A stretch of 64,000 nt of DNA from Panax quinquefolius (lineage: Eukaryota > Streptophyta > Magnoliopsida > Apiales > Araliaceae), in NCBI GenBank assembly GCA_020205615.1, contig CM035163.1:46345652-46409651 (forward strand). Reading direction: 5' to 3'. A model generated the notes under the pieces. The model did no database searches and had not been told where the DNA came from. It worked only from the letters and a program-made list of their open reading frames with translations. The translations under genes were made by a program, and so were the position numbers. Below are positions 10,652 through 21,058 of the stretch, in pieces; position 1 is the first letter of the stretch; the number at the start of each line of letters is the position of its first letter.

Positions 10652-13540
10652 TATGACGCCCCCAAAATAGGTATACATCACCTATTCTGAGTCGCCAAAT
10701 ACATGGTACAGAATACAAATACAAACTTAATTATACAACCATCGTGTAATATACTACAATACATATGCTGTGAGTTTTAATACAAATATTATCATCTAGA
10801 CAATATCCACACTCAATTGAGTCCTCATTACATTTATTATCACACTATTTAACAGAATAGTGAGGACTACTAATGCTATTATCTGGACCGTCACTCCATT
10901 CCCCGACTAGTCCCTACTACATTCTCTTTTCCTGAAGAGAACAATGAAAGTAAAAGGGTGAGCTCAATTAGCCCAGTAAGAAATATTATGACTAAGATAA
11001 TATAGAATAAATTATCATTAGTCTTCAACAATATTAAACTGATAAAATACAATAGACATCAAGTTTAACTGCAGCGGAATAAGAAATCCATTAAAAGAGT
11101 GAAGTAGAGAATAAAATCAACTATCTTTTATGATTTAAAAAGGTTTTTCATCACTTTTATCGCTGGGACTCAGCTTAATAAATAATCCACATTATCCCTG
11201 CACTACGGCTAAAGATATTCATTAGTATCACAACCACAAATTATCCATGCACTACGACCAAGGATATTCGTGTATTCACCAATGGTCAAGATCATGCCAA
11301 CAACTGTCCATCAATGCACTACAAGCCAATGAGGACTTTTATCACATCATTTGTAACATTACAGTCAAGATTACACCGAATAATCCCTGGTCATAATCAT
11401 ACCAAGTCCATCTATGCACTACAGGCCACAGATGACTTTCAAAAAATATAAACATGAGGATGATGACAATGATATAAGAATTCAATAAAACTAGTTCCGA
11501 ATTAATTTATTCAGAACTAATAACGCCCAAATTGTCAACATGATACTTCTTTGTAGAGTAAAATTCAAGAATGCTCGTAAGAATATTTCAACAGAAGATA
11601 ACGGATGAAGCGCAAAAATCAAGGATATTCCACTAATTTCATGGAGTATAGAAGTCAAAACTTTAACCAATCGAGTATAATAAAGAATGGAATAACAAAA
11701 TAAATCACCATGCATGCGGTACTTCACATAGATAGGTTATTCCAATGTAATAATAAAGAATGAGAACCGGTCCTGCGTAAACGCATGCAGACGAGGATAT
11801 TCTAACGTAATAATAAAGAATGGAATAACAATGTAAATCACCATGCATGCGGTACTTCAGCATGATGAAAGTTATTAAAATGTAATAATAAATAACGGAA
11901 CCAGTCCGTAGAAACGCATGCATGTGATATATATTCAAATGAATAATAAAGACATAATTCAGGTCCCACAGAAACGCATGCATACGTGATATTCCAATGT
12001 AATAATAAAGATGTAACCAGTCTCATGTAAAATGCATGTATACATGATATTCCAAATGTAATAATAAAGATTTTAACCAGTCCCAAGCGTAAAACGCATG
12101 CATGAGGATATTCCAATGTAATAATAAAGAATGGAATAATGTAAGAATTTCACCAAGTATAGGGTAGATCACAGATACAAAGTTATTCTAATGTAATAAT
12201 GAAAAAAATGGAATAATGTAAGTTCTCTTCATGAATACGAATGAAATAATACCCTTACCTCAAAAGAAAGACTAGATCTTTGGAATAGTGAGGTAGGTAG
12301 GACTTCCAAAGATTCCAAAGAGCGCACTTTAGTGAATTGGTGAGAAATGAAGGAAGAATGAGCTTCTATTTATAGAAAAATATAGTTTCGATAATTGGAC
12401 GTTTTGAGGCTCGAAAAATTACAGTACAATACCTCCAACTTTTCTTTCATTTTTAATTTAGTCCTACAAGTATTATCAAACTTGAACCACCTCCCCTAAT
12501 AGTAAATAATGTGAATCAATAGTTCAATCATGTGAATGAATAGTTATAATCATGTGAAAATATTAAATACAATATAGTACCTCCATCTATACCTTCCTTT
12601 TTAACTTAGTCATGCAAGTATTATCAATCTTGCACCAACTCCCCTAATAATAAGTGAATCTGACTCAATAGTACACACATGTAAATAAATAGTTATATAA
12701 ACATATGAATTAGTAGCAATTAATTGCTCATTTATCATATAAATTTCCCGATTTATCAATATAACCCCCAGACATCAATTATCATTAGAATAGATGTCGA
12801 TTTCAACTAACACCAATAATCTCAACACAACTATCAAATTCATCTTTAATCAACACAAACTTATTCATCATTAATATCATAACTCACAATATTTAACAAC
12901 CAGGTCGTTTCCAGGAAAGAGGGGGCTTTCCAATAAGGATTTCTCCCTATTGGCGCGCAATTAGGTGACCAAACCTCTCCTCGTCAGAACTTCTAGACAT
13001 TGTAAATATTGTAATTTAATAATATGAATAACTTTGTCGTCTCAATTATTGATTTAATAATATATAAAATATTATGCGAGATGATCTTTGTGACAATAAT
13101 CGAATCAATAATATGAGAGATATGATGCAAGAATTATCGTAGCAATAATTGAGTATAACCGAGTGACTTATCACGTAAGCATCAATAACCAATACTGGTG
13201 CTACTACTATGCAACCACGCCAGACATCGTAGTTTTAACACCGGTGTTTCAACAGTTAACAATAAAACTTCCGCCAATATTTTCATAAAATATTTTTGTC
13301 GTTTTCTCAATCCGACAATAATTCTATTGTGGGGTCCACCAATGATTGTGTCGTCGTACGAATATTCCCTGTTAAAACAAATATTCCCCGATCAATCGAA
13401 TATTATATAACAACTTGCGTACTTTGTAAAATTTATAAATATTACCCACAACTATAACATTATATCAAATCCACACCATAATATTAAAAAAAATATTTCG
13501 AGAAATTTAAATCTTTATTCATAAACTTTGGGGTCTCACA
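10652..13540 (-). repeat. Element B 5' LTR
   Basis: It has the same length as the 3' LTR (2,889 bp). Its inner end is TATGACGCC where the other LTR has TGTGACGCC. The repeat block is at about 11690-12215, and the TATA box (minus strand) at 12367-12374. It is otherwise non-coding. Confidence 0.92.
12367..12374 (-). promoter_or_regulatory. LTR TATA box, element B 5' LTR
   Basis: TATAAATA on the minus strand in the conserved context CTATAAATAGAAGCTC. As part of the 5' LTR, this copy would drive the element's transcript leftward. Confidence 0.72.
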
Positions 13541-13545
13541 TATAG
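13541..13545. repeat. Target-site duplication TATAG of element B, right copy
   Basis: Partner of 4551-4555, immediately after the LTR end GGTCTCACA. Confidence 0.95.
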
Positions 13546-14784
13546 ACTTCACTAGAGTTTATGATAAGCTTACCCGTGATGACCTCGTTCGGGTTCCTTG
13601 CTTTCTGGGAAGTCACGAAAAATACTCTCCTTTGAACTACTGGTTTTGACTTTTCTGGGACGACCTTTGGTGCCTCCGTCCTAGCTGGACTTGTCTTCGC
13701 TGTACGACAAAATTGTGCTAGGTGACCCTCTCTTCCACAATTATAACACGCTTTGGACTGTATCACGCAGTTTGGACTGATGTGTCCCTCCCCTCCACAT
13801 TTGAAGCATATGATAGGTGGCCGTTCTCCTTCCTTAACAACGGGTGTTGGTGCTGACGTCTTTCCATCATTGTTGAATCTCCTCTTTTTGAAATGTCCAC
13901 TTTTATTATCGTGGCCATGATTACAACCGAAGTGGTTTCCATTTCTGGCATGTTGATTCCCTCCACGTTTGTTGTCATTTGCTTGATCGCTACCACCGGT
14001 ATTATCATTTTCCGTTGCTCTCTTTGGTTGAGTTGACTCATTATCGCTACTCCAATAATCGAGCCCTATTCACAACATTTGAATACAAACACGCTTTATG
14101 AGAGATAAGGTATCAAGATATCTCGAGTTTCAAACCTCTTAGAAACATCCGCGTCATTCTCTCCTCATTATCAACCAAATGGGACGCAAACTGGGACAAC
14201 TCAGCAAACTTAGCTTTGTACTGCACCACGACCATATTGTTTTGCTCCAACTTGATGAACTCCACCTCCTTCATGTGACGAATACTTTTGAGAAAGTACT
14301 TGTCGTTGAACAGTTCTTGGAACTTCTCCCAAGTCATCTTCAGTGCGGCAGGTTGAGTACGCTTTATAGATTCCCACCAGTAATCTGCCTCTCCTGGCAA
14401 TATGAAGGTGGCAAAGGGAACTTTTTGCTCCTCGGAGCATCCCAAGACATCAAATATCTTGGTGATCTGCTTTATCCAAGTCTCCACCTTAAGTGGTTCT
14501 GGCTTTCCCCAAAACTTTGATGGTCCCAGCTCCTTGAATTGCTTAGCGGTAACCATCTGTGAGTTGCCAGTGTTTCTACCTGTATTTTGAACAGGAGCCG
14601 CTCTCGCCTGATGTTGCATGAATTGCATAAAGCCTCTAAACATTCCATCGTTCATCATTTGATCGGTGTTGTTGTTTACATGAGGATTGTTGCTTTCCTG
14701 ATGCACATGTTCCTGGTTATTGATCGTTTGTGATTCAACGGACTCATGTGCTCCATTGCTATTCTCAACATTCTCGGATGTCAT
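13546..14784 (-). pseudogene. Element A gag, frameshifted
   Basis: The start is at 14784 (MTSENVENSNGAHES), the same start as in B and H. About 225 codons of gag follow, with LPGEADYWWESIKRTQ, WEKFQELFNDKYF and NEERMTRMFLRGLK, up to a shift near 14110. Downstream are a Gly/Asn/His-rich linker and two intact CCHC zinc knuckles in one frame, CFKCGGEGHISPNC and CYNCGREGHLAQFC (about 13820-13700). The frame then runs to KLIINSSEV, where B interrupts it. Two knuckles plus the core give a normal plant gypsy Gag of roughly 400 residues. It is inactive through one or more shifts. Confidence 0.88.
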
Positions 14785-14951
14785 TTTCAAATACTGCAAC
14801 AAAACAAAGGTTAATTGACATGCCACATATTATCCCTATATTCTGACCGACCAGTTAAATAACAAATAAACTTAGGTAGGTTATACTAGCGAAGGAATTC
14901 CTCGTCTCTCCCCTCCTAGTCCTTGTCTCACATCTTAGCCAGGGATCATAT

Positions 14952-14969
14952 CCCTAAGCTTTGATACCA
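14952..14969 (-). other. Primer binding site of element A
   Basis: The minus strand reads TGGTATCAAAGCTTAGGG, two bases inside the 5' LTR. It matches the initiator tRNA-Met 3' end except for one base in the first twelve. Confidence 0.88.
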
Positions 14970-16439
14970 ACTGTGACGCCCCCAAAATAGGTATACATCA
15001 CCCATCTTGAGTCGCCAAATACATGGTACAAAATTTAAATATAACTTAATTATACAATTGTCGTGTAAAATACGACAAAATATAATCTGAGAGTTTTAAA
15101 ATGAATATTGTCATCTAGACAATATCCACACTCAATGGAGTCCTCATTACATTTATTATCACACTATTTAACAGAATAGTGAGGACTATTAATGCTATCA
15201 TCCGACCGTCACTCGCTTCCCGATTAGTCCCATTTACGTTCTCATTTCTCGAAGAGAACAATGAAAGCAAAAGGGTGAGCTCAACTAGCCTTAGAAGAAA
15301 TATTATGACTAAGATAATGCGAGAATAATTTATCGTTAGCCTTCAATGCGTGTTGAATCGATAAAATATAACAAACATCAAGTTTAATCTGCGGTGAACA
15401 AGAAATCCATTAGAAGAGTCAAGTAGAGCATGATATCTACTATCTTCTATGATTTAAAAGATTTTTCATCACTTTTATCGCTGAGACTCAACTTAATAAA
15501 TAATACACATCATCGAATCACCCCTGCACTATGGCCAAGGATATTCATTAGTATCACGACCACGAATTATCCATGCACTATGGGCCAAGGATATTCGTGT
15601 ATTCATCAATGGTCATGATTACGCCAACAACTGTCCATCAATGCACTACGGGCCAATGAGGACTTTTACGGTCATGATTATACCAAATAATCCCTGGTCA
15701 TAATCATACCAAGTCCATCTATGCACTACAGGCCACAGATGACTTTCAACATAATATAAGCATGAGGATGATGAAATGATATAAGAATTCAATTAAAAGA
15801 AAGCAACTGATAAATTTTTAAAGATTTATATTTTAATTTATCCAGAAATCAATAACGTCCAAATTGCCAACATGATATTGCTTTGTGGAGTAAAATTCAA
15901 GAATAATATTGTACTAAAAATGATTTGGACCTAAAACGAATCAATTTTTATCATGAATAGTACCCCGGGTGAATAGTACTCGAGTGAATAGTAACTCGTA
16001 AATAGTAATTCGGAATAAAACCCGTGAATAGTACTCTAAGCATGAAAAAGTTAAAACTTATCAAGAATGCTCGTAATAATATTTCCATGAAAAGATCTTT
16101 GGATGCAAATAAAATATGAAGGATATTTTACTAATTTCATGGAGTATACAAGCCAAAACTTTAACCAAATGGGTATAGAATTCAAAATCTGAAAGGAAAT
16201 AATATTACTTACATACTACAGAGTATGGAAGAAAATATTATTTCAAGCGAATATTGAACAAAAATAACATCCCTTACCTTGAAAAGAAGAGTATTCCAAC
16301 TGGTATAACGGGGATATTCTTGAAGAAAACTTGAACTATTTTCTACGCTCAAAGCTTCCTTAAACTCTAAAGAAATACGCTCAATATTATAGAAGAATTC
16401 TCTGATTCTGGTGTGATTTTCAATTCTAACTAAGCATCA

Positions 16440-16447
16440 TATTTATA
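16440..16447 (-). promoter_or_regulatory. TATA box in duplication copy 1 of the A LTR
   Basis: TATAAATA on the minus strand in the context CCTATAAATATGATGC. It is the proximal of two predicted core promoters in this LTR (the other is at 17367-17374). Confidence 0.6.
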
Positions 16448-16496
16448 GGAGAATGGAAAGGATACTATTTGAATTTTAGAAATCACGGATGCATAA

Positions 16497-16571
16497 GTTT
16501 TGTATTTTTATGAAAAAATAGAATATATTATATTATATATAAAGTTATTTGTTTTACTTGAATTTTATAAT
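16497..16571 (-). repeat. Inverted 75-bp fragment at the duplication joint
   Basis: The sequence from ATGAAAAAATAGAATATATT to TTTTATAATATT is the reverse complement of about 17487-17560, including the TATATATAAAG stretch. It sits exactly between the two duplicated copies. Confidence 0.9.
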
Positions 16572-17366
16572 ATTACATCATTTGTAACATTACGGTCATG
16601 ATTATACCAAATAATCCCTGGTCATAATCATACCAAGTCCATCTATGCACTACAGGCCACAGATGACTTTCAACATAATATAAGCATGAGGATGATGAAA
16701 TGATATAAGAATTCAATTAAAAGAAAGCAACGGATAAATTTTTAAAGATTTATGTTTTAATTTATCCAGAAATCAATAACGTCCAAATTGCCAACATGAT
16801 ATTGCTTTGTGGAGTAAAATTCAAGAATAATATTGTACTAAAAATGATTTGGACCGAAAACGAATCAATTTTTATCATGAATAGTACCCCGGGTGAATAG
16901 TACTCGAGTGAATAGTAACCCGTAAATAGTAATTCGGGAATAGAAACCCGTGAATAGTACTCCGGCATGAAAAAGTTAAAACTTATCAAGAATGCTCAGA
17001 ATAATATTTCCATGAAAAGATACTGGATGCAGCGCAAATATGAAGGATATTCTACTAATTTCATGGAGTATACAAGCCAAAACTTTAACCAAATGGGTAT
17101 AGAATTCTAAATCTGAAAGGAAATAATATTACTTACATACTACAGAGTATGGAAGAAAATATTATTTCAAGCGAATATTGAACAAAAATAACATCCCTTA
17201 CCTTGAAAAGAAGAGTATTCCAACTGGTATAACGGGGATATTCTTGAAGAAAACTTGAACTATTTTCTACGCTCAAAGCTTCCTTAAACTCTAAAGAAAT
17301 ACGCTCAATATTATAGAAGAAGAATTCTCTGATTCTGGTGTGATTTTAAATTCTAACTAAGCATCC

Positions 17367-17374
17367 TATTTATA
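17367..17374 (-). promoter_or_regulatory. TATA box in duplication copy 2 of the A LTR
   Basis: TATAAATA on the minus strand, context CTCCTATAAATAGGATGC. It is the duplicated twin of 16440-16447. Confidence 0.6.
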
Positions 17375-17672
17375 GGAGAATGGAAAGGATACTATTTGAA
17401 TTTTAGAAATCTCGGATGCATAGTTAATATTCGGACGAACGCATCACGGGCAGAAATTTTTTTTAGGACGTCCGTTTAAAAAAAAATAATATTATAAAAT
17501 TCAAGTAAAACAAATAACTTTATATATAATATAATATATTCTATTTTTTCATAAAAAACAAAACTTATTATAATGTATATAATAATAATAATAATAATAA
17601 TAATATTACCACTCCCTCTTGAACAAGTCATCTCCTCCCTCCCCATGAAGAAACTTGATTCCCACCAAAATA

Positions 17673-17707
<35 letters not shown>

Positions 17708-18571
17708 TATGAACTGTTGGCTCACGGGGGGGGGGGGGGATATTTGATAGATTAATATTGGTTGTTTATATATATATATATATATATATAATACTCATAA
17801 CACACTATTTTGAAAAATAAGTAGGTGGGGGGTCCATATAATAAGCAAAATTTATAACAAATACTTCATAAAAATTCCCTTAATATTTTTAACAACCTTT
17901 ATTCATATTATTATAACTCGTAATATTAGTAACCAGGTCGTTCCCAGGAAAGAGGGGGCTTTCTAATAAGGATTTCTCCTATTGGCGCGCAATTAGGTGA
18001 CCAAACCTCTTCTTGACAGAACTTCTAGACATCGTCAATATTGCAAATAATAATATTAATAATTTTGTCGTCTCAATTATTAATTTAATAATATAAAATA
18101 TTATGCAGATGATATTGTGATAATAATTGAATCAATAATATGAGAGATATGATGCAACAATTACTGTAGCAATAATTGAGTATAATTGAGTGACTTCTCA
18201 CGTAAGCATCAATAATCAATATCGTGTGCTACTATGCAACCATGCGTATTACTGTACTTTTAACACTGGTTATTTTAACAGTTAACTGTAAAACTTCTGC
18301 CGTTATTTTTATAAAAAGATATTTCTGTCATTTTCTCATTCCGACAATAATTACGTTGTGGGGTCCACCAATGATTGTGTCGTCGTACGAATATTCCCTG
18401 TTAAAATGAATATTCCCTGACCAATCGAATATTATATAACAACTTACTTACTTTGCAAAATTCATAAATATTACCCCACAACTATAACATTATAACAAAT
18501 TGAAACCTTAATATTCAAAAATGATATTTATAGAAAAATTCATCTTTATTCATAAAAGTTGGGGTCTTACA

Positions 18572-19998
18572 TGAGGTGTGCCTTTGAGATACCTGAAAAT
18601 CCTTTTTACGGTAGTTAAGTCTTATTCCTTAGAATTAGCTTGGAATCGAGCACAAACGCATGTTGCAAACATTATGTCTGGTCTACTGGTAGTTAGATAT
18701 AGAAGAGAGCCTATCATACCTCTGTATTGAGTTATATCAATACTTTTACCTTTCTCATCTTTGTCAAGCTTGGTTGCTGGAGCAATTGGTGTTTTCATGG
18801 GAGAGGCTGATTCCATGCCATAATTTTTAAGTAAGTCTTTAATGTACTTGGCTTGGTTTATGAAGATTCCTTCATCACCGCTTTACTTACGCAATCCAGG
18901 AAGAAATTCAAATTTCACCCATCATGCTCATTTCAAACTTGCTCTGCATAATCTTGGCAAATCTCTTACATAATTTTTCATCAGTAGAGCCAAAGATAAT
19001 GTCATCAACATATATTTGAACTAATAAGACTTTGTCTTTATGCTTCCTAAGAAATAATATGGTATCTACTCTACCTTTAGTGAAACCATTTTCAATAAGA
19101 AAGTTAGTTAGTGTTTCATACCATGCTCTAGGTGCTTGTTTAAGACCATATAAGGCTTTGTCTAATCTATAGACATAATTAGAGAGAGTTGGATTGATGA
19201 AACCTGGAGGTTGCTCCACATATACTTCTTCTTGAAGTTCACCATTCAGGAAGGCACTTTTGACATCCATTTGAAAGACTTTGAATTTATGTGAGTAACA
19301 AAGGCGAGGAATATCCTGATGGCTTCTAATCTGGAAATAGGTGCAAAGGTCTCATCGTAGTCAATGCCTTCTTCTTGAGAATAGCCTTTGGCCACTAGTC
19401 TTGCCTTATTCCTTGTTATTACTCCATCTTCATCTATCTTGTTTCTGAAGACCCACTTGGTGCCAATGACTGGATGGCTTCTTGGTCCTGGAACTAATCT
19501 CCATACTTTGATTCTTTCAAATTGATTTAGTTCTTCTTGCATGGCTTCTATCAAACTGAGGTCTTCTATAACATCTTCTATCTTCTTGGGTTCCATTTGA
19601 CACAGAAAGCTTAGATAGAAACACTCATTTTGAGTTGCAGCTCTTGTTTTGACCCTTACATTTAGATCTCCAATGATTAGGTCTTGAGTGTGATCTTTTG
19701 CCCATCTATTTCCTGTTGGAACATCTTTCATGATGCCTTCTTGTCTGAGATCTTCAAGATCAATTTCTGCTTCTTGATGTGGAGGTTCGTTGATTGGCGT
19801 AGTTCTCTCTACGATCTCCTCTCCTGGCTCAACGATTTCATTTTTTGCGACTACGATCATGGTGTTGAGCTTGACAACCTCGTTCATAGTGTTTAAATTA
19901 TCGTTCATAGTGTCATGAGACACTGTTTTGTCCAAGTCTGTTTCATCAAAGATGATGTGAATCGAGACTTCAACACTTAGCATCTTCTTGTTGAACAC
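18572..19998 (-). pseudogene. Element C reverse transcriptase/RNase H, frameshifted and truncated
   Basis: The upstream piece (19998-19246) holds the integrase-RT linker ([14 protein letters not shown]). It then has RT fingers ([45 protein letters not shown]). After a shift near 19270 comes the palm (19270-18908) with [30 protein letters not shown] and the catalytic YVDDIIFGS intact. The last piece (18816-18622) carries YRGMIGSLLYLTTSRPDIMF, the RT-RNase H connection. The reading stops at 18572 where A's LTR begins. It polymerised cDNA from the element RNA. The catalytic DD is preserved, but at least two shifts break the frame. Confidence 0.9.
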
Positions 19999-21058
19999 TC
20001 TATAAGCCTTACTGTTTATGGAATATTCGAGAAAGATTCCTTCGTCTGACTTGGGTTGGAACTTTGTCAGATACTGTTCTCCATTGTTGAGAATATAGCA
20101 TGCACAACCGAATACATAAAAGTAGTTGACACTTGGCTTTCTTCCTCTCCACAGTTCATAGGGGGTCTTCTTTTATGTAGAGTATACAAGAGATCTGTTC
20201 TGAGTGTAGCATGCAGTGTTGACAGCTTCAGCCCAGAAGTATTCAGGCAGACGAGTTAGTTGCTACTAGTAGAGTTCTTCCAGCCTCTATCAATGTTCTG
20301 TTCTTTCTCTCATCTACTCAGTTTTGTTGAGGAGTTCGTGGAGCTGAGAAATTGTGACTGATGCCATTATCTGTGTAGAACTGGTCCATCTCAGAGAAAT
20401 CAAACTCTCTACCATGATCACTCCTTATAGCCTTGATTTTCTCCCCTTTCTTGTTCATCACCAGTCTGAACATCTTGATTAGTTGGGAGCTTGTTTCATC
20501 TTTTGAGTTTAGAAAAAATACCCATGTGAATTTGGTGTAGTCATCCACTACGACCAATGAGTATCTCTTTCCTCCAAGGCTAGTTGTTGGAATGGGCCCA
20601 AATAGATCCATGTGAAGCAATTGTAGAGGCTTGTCAATTGAGTTGATAGTTTTGCTCTTGAATGAGCTTCTAGTCTGTTTTCCAAGCTGACAGGCATTAC
20701 ATAGCCTTTCTTTGATGAAGCTGGACTTGGGTAAGCCTACTACTAGATCCTTGAAGACCATTTTTGACATGCTTTTGAAGTTAAGATGAGACAATTTTCT
20801 ATGCCATAACCAGCTCATTTCTTTAGATGCTTTAGCCAGAAAGCATATTGTCTCGTCAGAGTTTAGTTGGCCAAGATTAACAGTGTAAACGTTTCCTTCT
20901 CTTGTTTTGGTCAGCTTTATAGAAGATGTCTTCAGATCTCTGACTTGACATTGATTATTGAGGAAGGTGACTTGATGACCCTTGTCGCAGAGTTGGCTTA
21001 TGCTCAAAAGATTGTGTTGTAATCCTTCCACATAGGCCACTTTACTGAAGGATACTGC
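19999..21058 (-). pseudogene. Element C integrase, with stops
   Basis: From 21040 leftward: YVEGLQHNLLSISQLCDKGH (the protease-integrase link), then WLWHRKLSHLNF and CNACQLGK (the HHCC zinc domain). LLHMDLFGPIPTTS, VVVDDYTKFTWVF and IRSDHGREF then give two catalytic Asp. The reading reaches SAPRTPQQN, where a TGA stop follows. Beyond it the ERKNRTLIEAGRTLL stretch carries the catalytic Glu (near 20300). Later codons to 19999 match the copia integrase C-terminal region and are interrupted by a few stops. It inserted cDNA into the genome. The missing start lies beyond solo LTR F. Confidence 0.87.

Larger units (their letters stand above)
4556..13540 (-). mobile_element. Non-autonomous gypsy element B, complete with both LTRs
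   Basis: The 8,985-bp element is flanked by TATAG duplications and inserted into A's gag/protease border. Both LTRs are 2,889 bp (4556-7444 and 10652-13540). The internal part is only about 3.2 kb: primer binding site, gag, protease, then a pol reduced to fragments (most of RT/RNase H and of integrase is missing), a non-coding segment and a polypurine tract. It lacks a polymerase and integrase of its own and must have moved with proteins from a related element such as A. The shared LTR family and tRNA primer fit that. Confidence 0.9.
15668..17430. repeat. Tandem duplication inside the A LTR
   Basis: Copy 1 (about 15668-16497) and copy 2 (about 16572-17430) are nearly identical. Both include the unusual run of GAATAGTA-type motifs (15955-16030 and 16878-16960). 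Copy 2 starts with ACATCATTTGTAACATTAC, which is present in the B LTRs but deleted from copy 1. Copy 2 was therefore not simply made from copy 1 as it stands. Both copies carry the TATA box. Confidence 0.88.
1..18571 (-). mobile_element. Chromovirus-type Ty3/gypsy element A (left end outside window)
   Basis: This is an old LTR retrotransposon on the minus strand. Reading right to left it has a 5' LTR (14972-18571), an initiator-Met primer binding site, gag, an interruption by element B (4556-13540), then protease, RT, RNase H, integrase and chromodomain remnants, a polypurine tract and a 3' LTR (1-1156). The gag-protease-RT-RNase H-integrase order is that of Ty3/gypsy. The chromodomain-like tail after integrase points to the chromoviruses, probably the Tekay or Reina side. 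Stops and frameshifts in every domain show it is dead. It sits in copia element C. The bases after its right LTR, TGAGG at 18572-18576, are the expected duplication, but the partner lies outside the window. Confidence 0.9.
14972..18571 (-). repeat. Element A 5' LTR, enlarged by an internal duplication
   Basis: It begins TGTGACGCCCCC and ends GGGGTCTTACA on the plus strand; length 3,600 bp against 2.8-3.0 kb for other LTRs of the family. The excess comes from a duplicated stretch of about 0.85 kb (15668-17430) with an inverted fragment between the copies. The distal 1.1 kb equals the partial 3' LTR at 1-1156. No gene is present. Confidence 0.9.

Noticed and set aside
11491..12116. Overlapping 78-92-codon frames in the LTR (also 5709-6044, 36800-37317, 47318-47987)
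   Set aside because: They are translations of the roughly 130-bp LTR minisatellite; they change frame and length between copies.
15955..16030. CRISPR-like short repeats (GTGAATAGTA motifs)
   Set aside because: The repeats are short, irregular and lack unique spacers. They are in a plant LTR and duplicated with it at 16878-16960.
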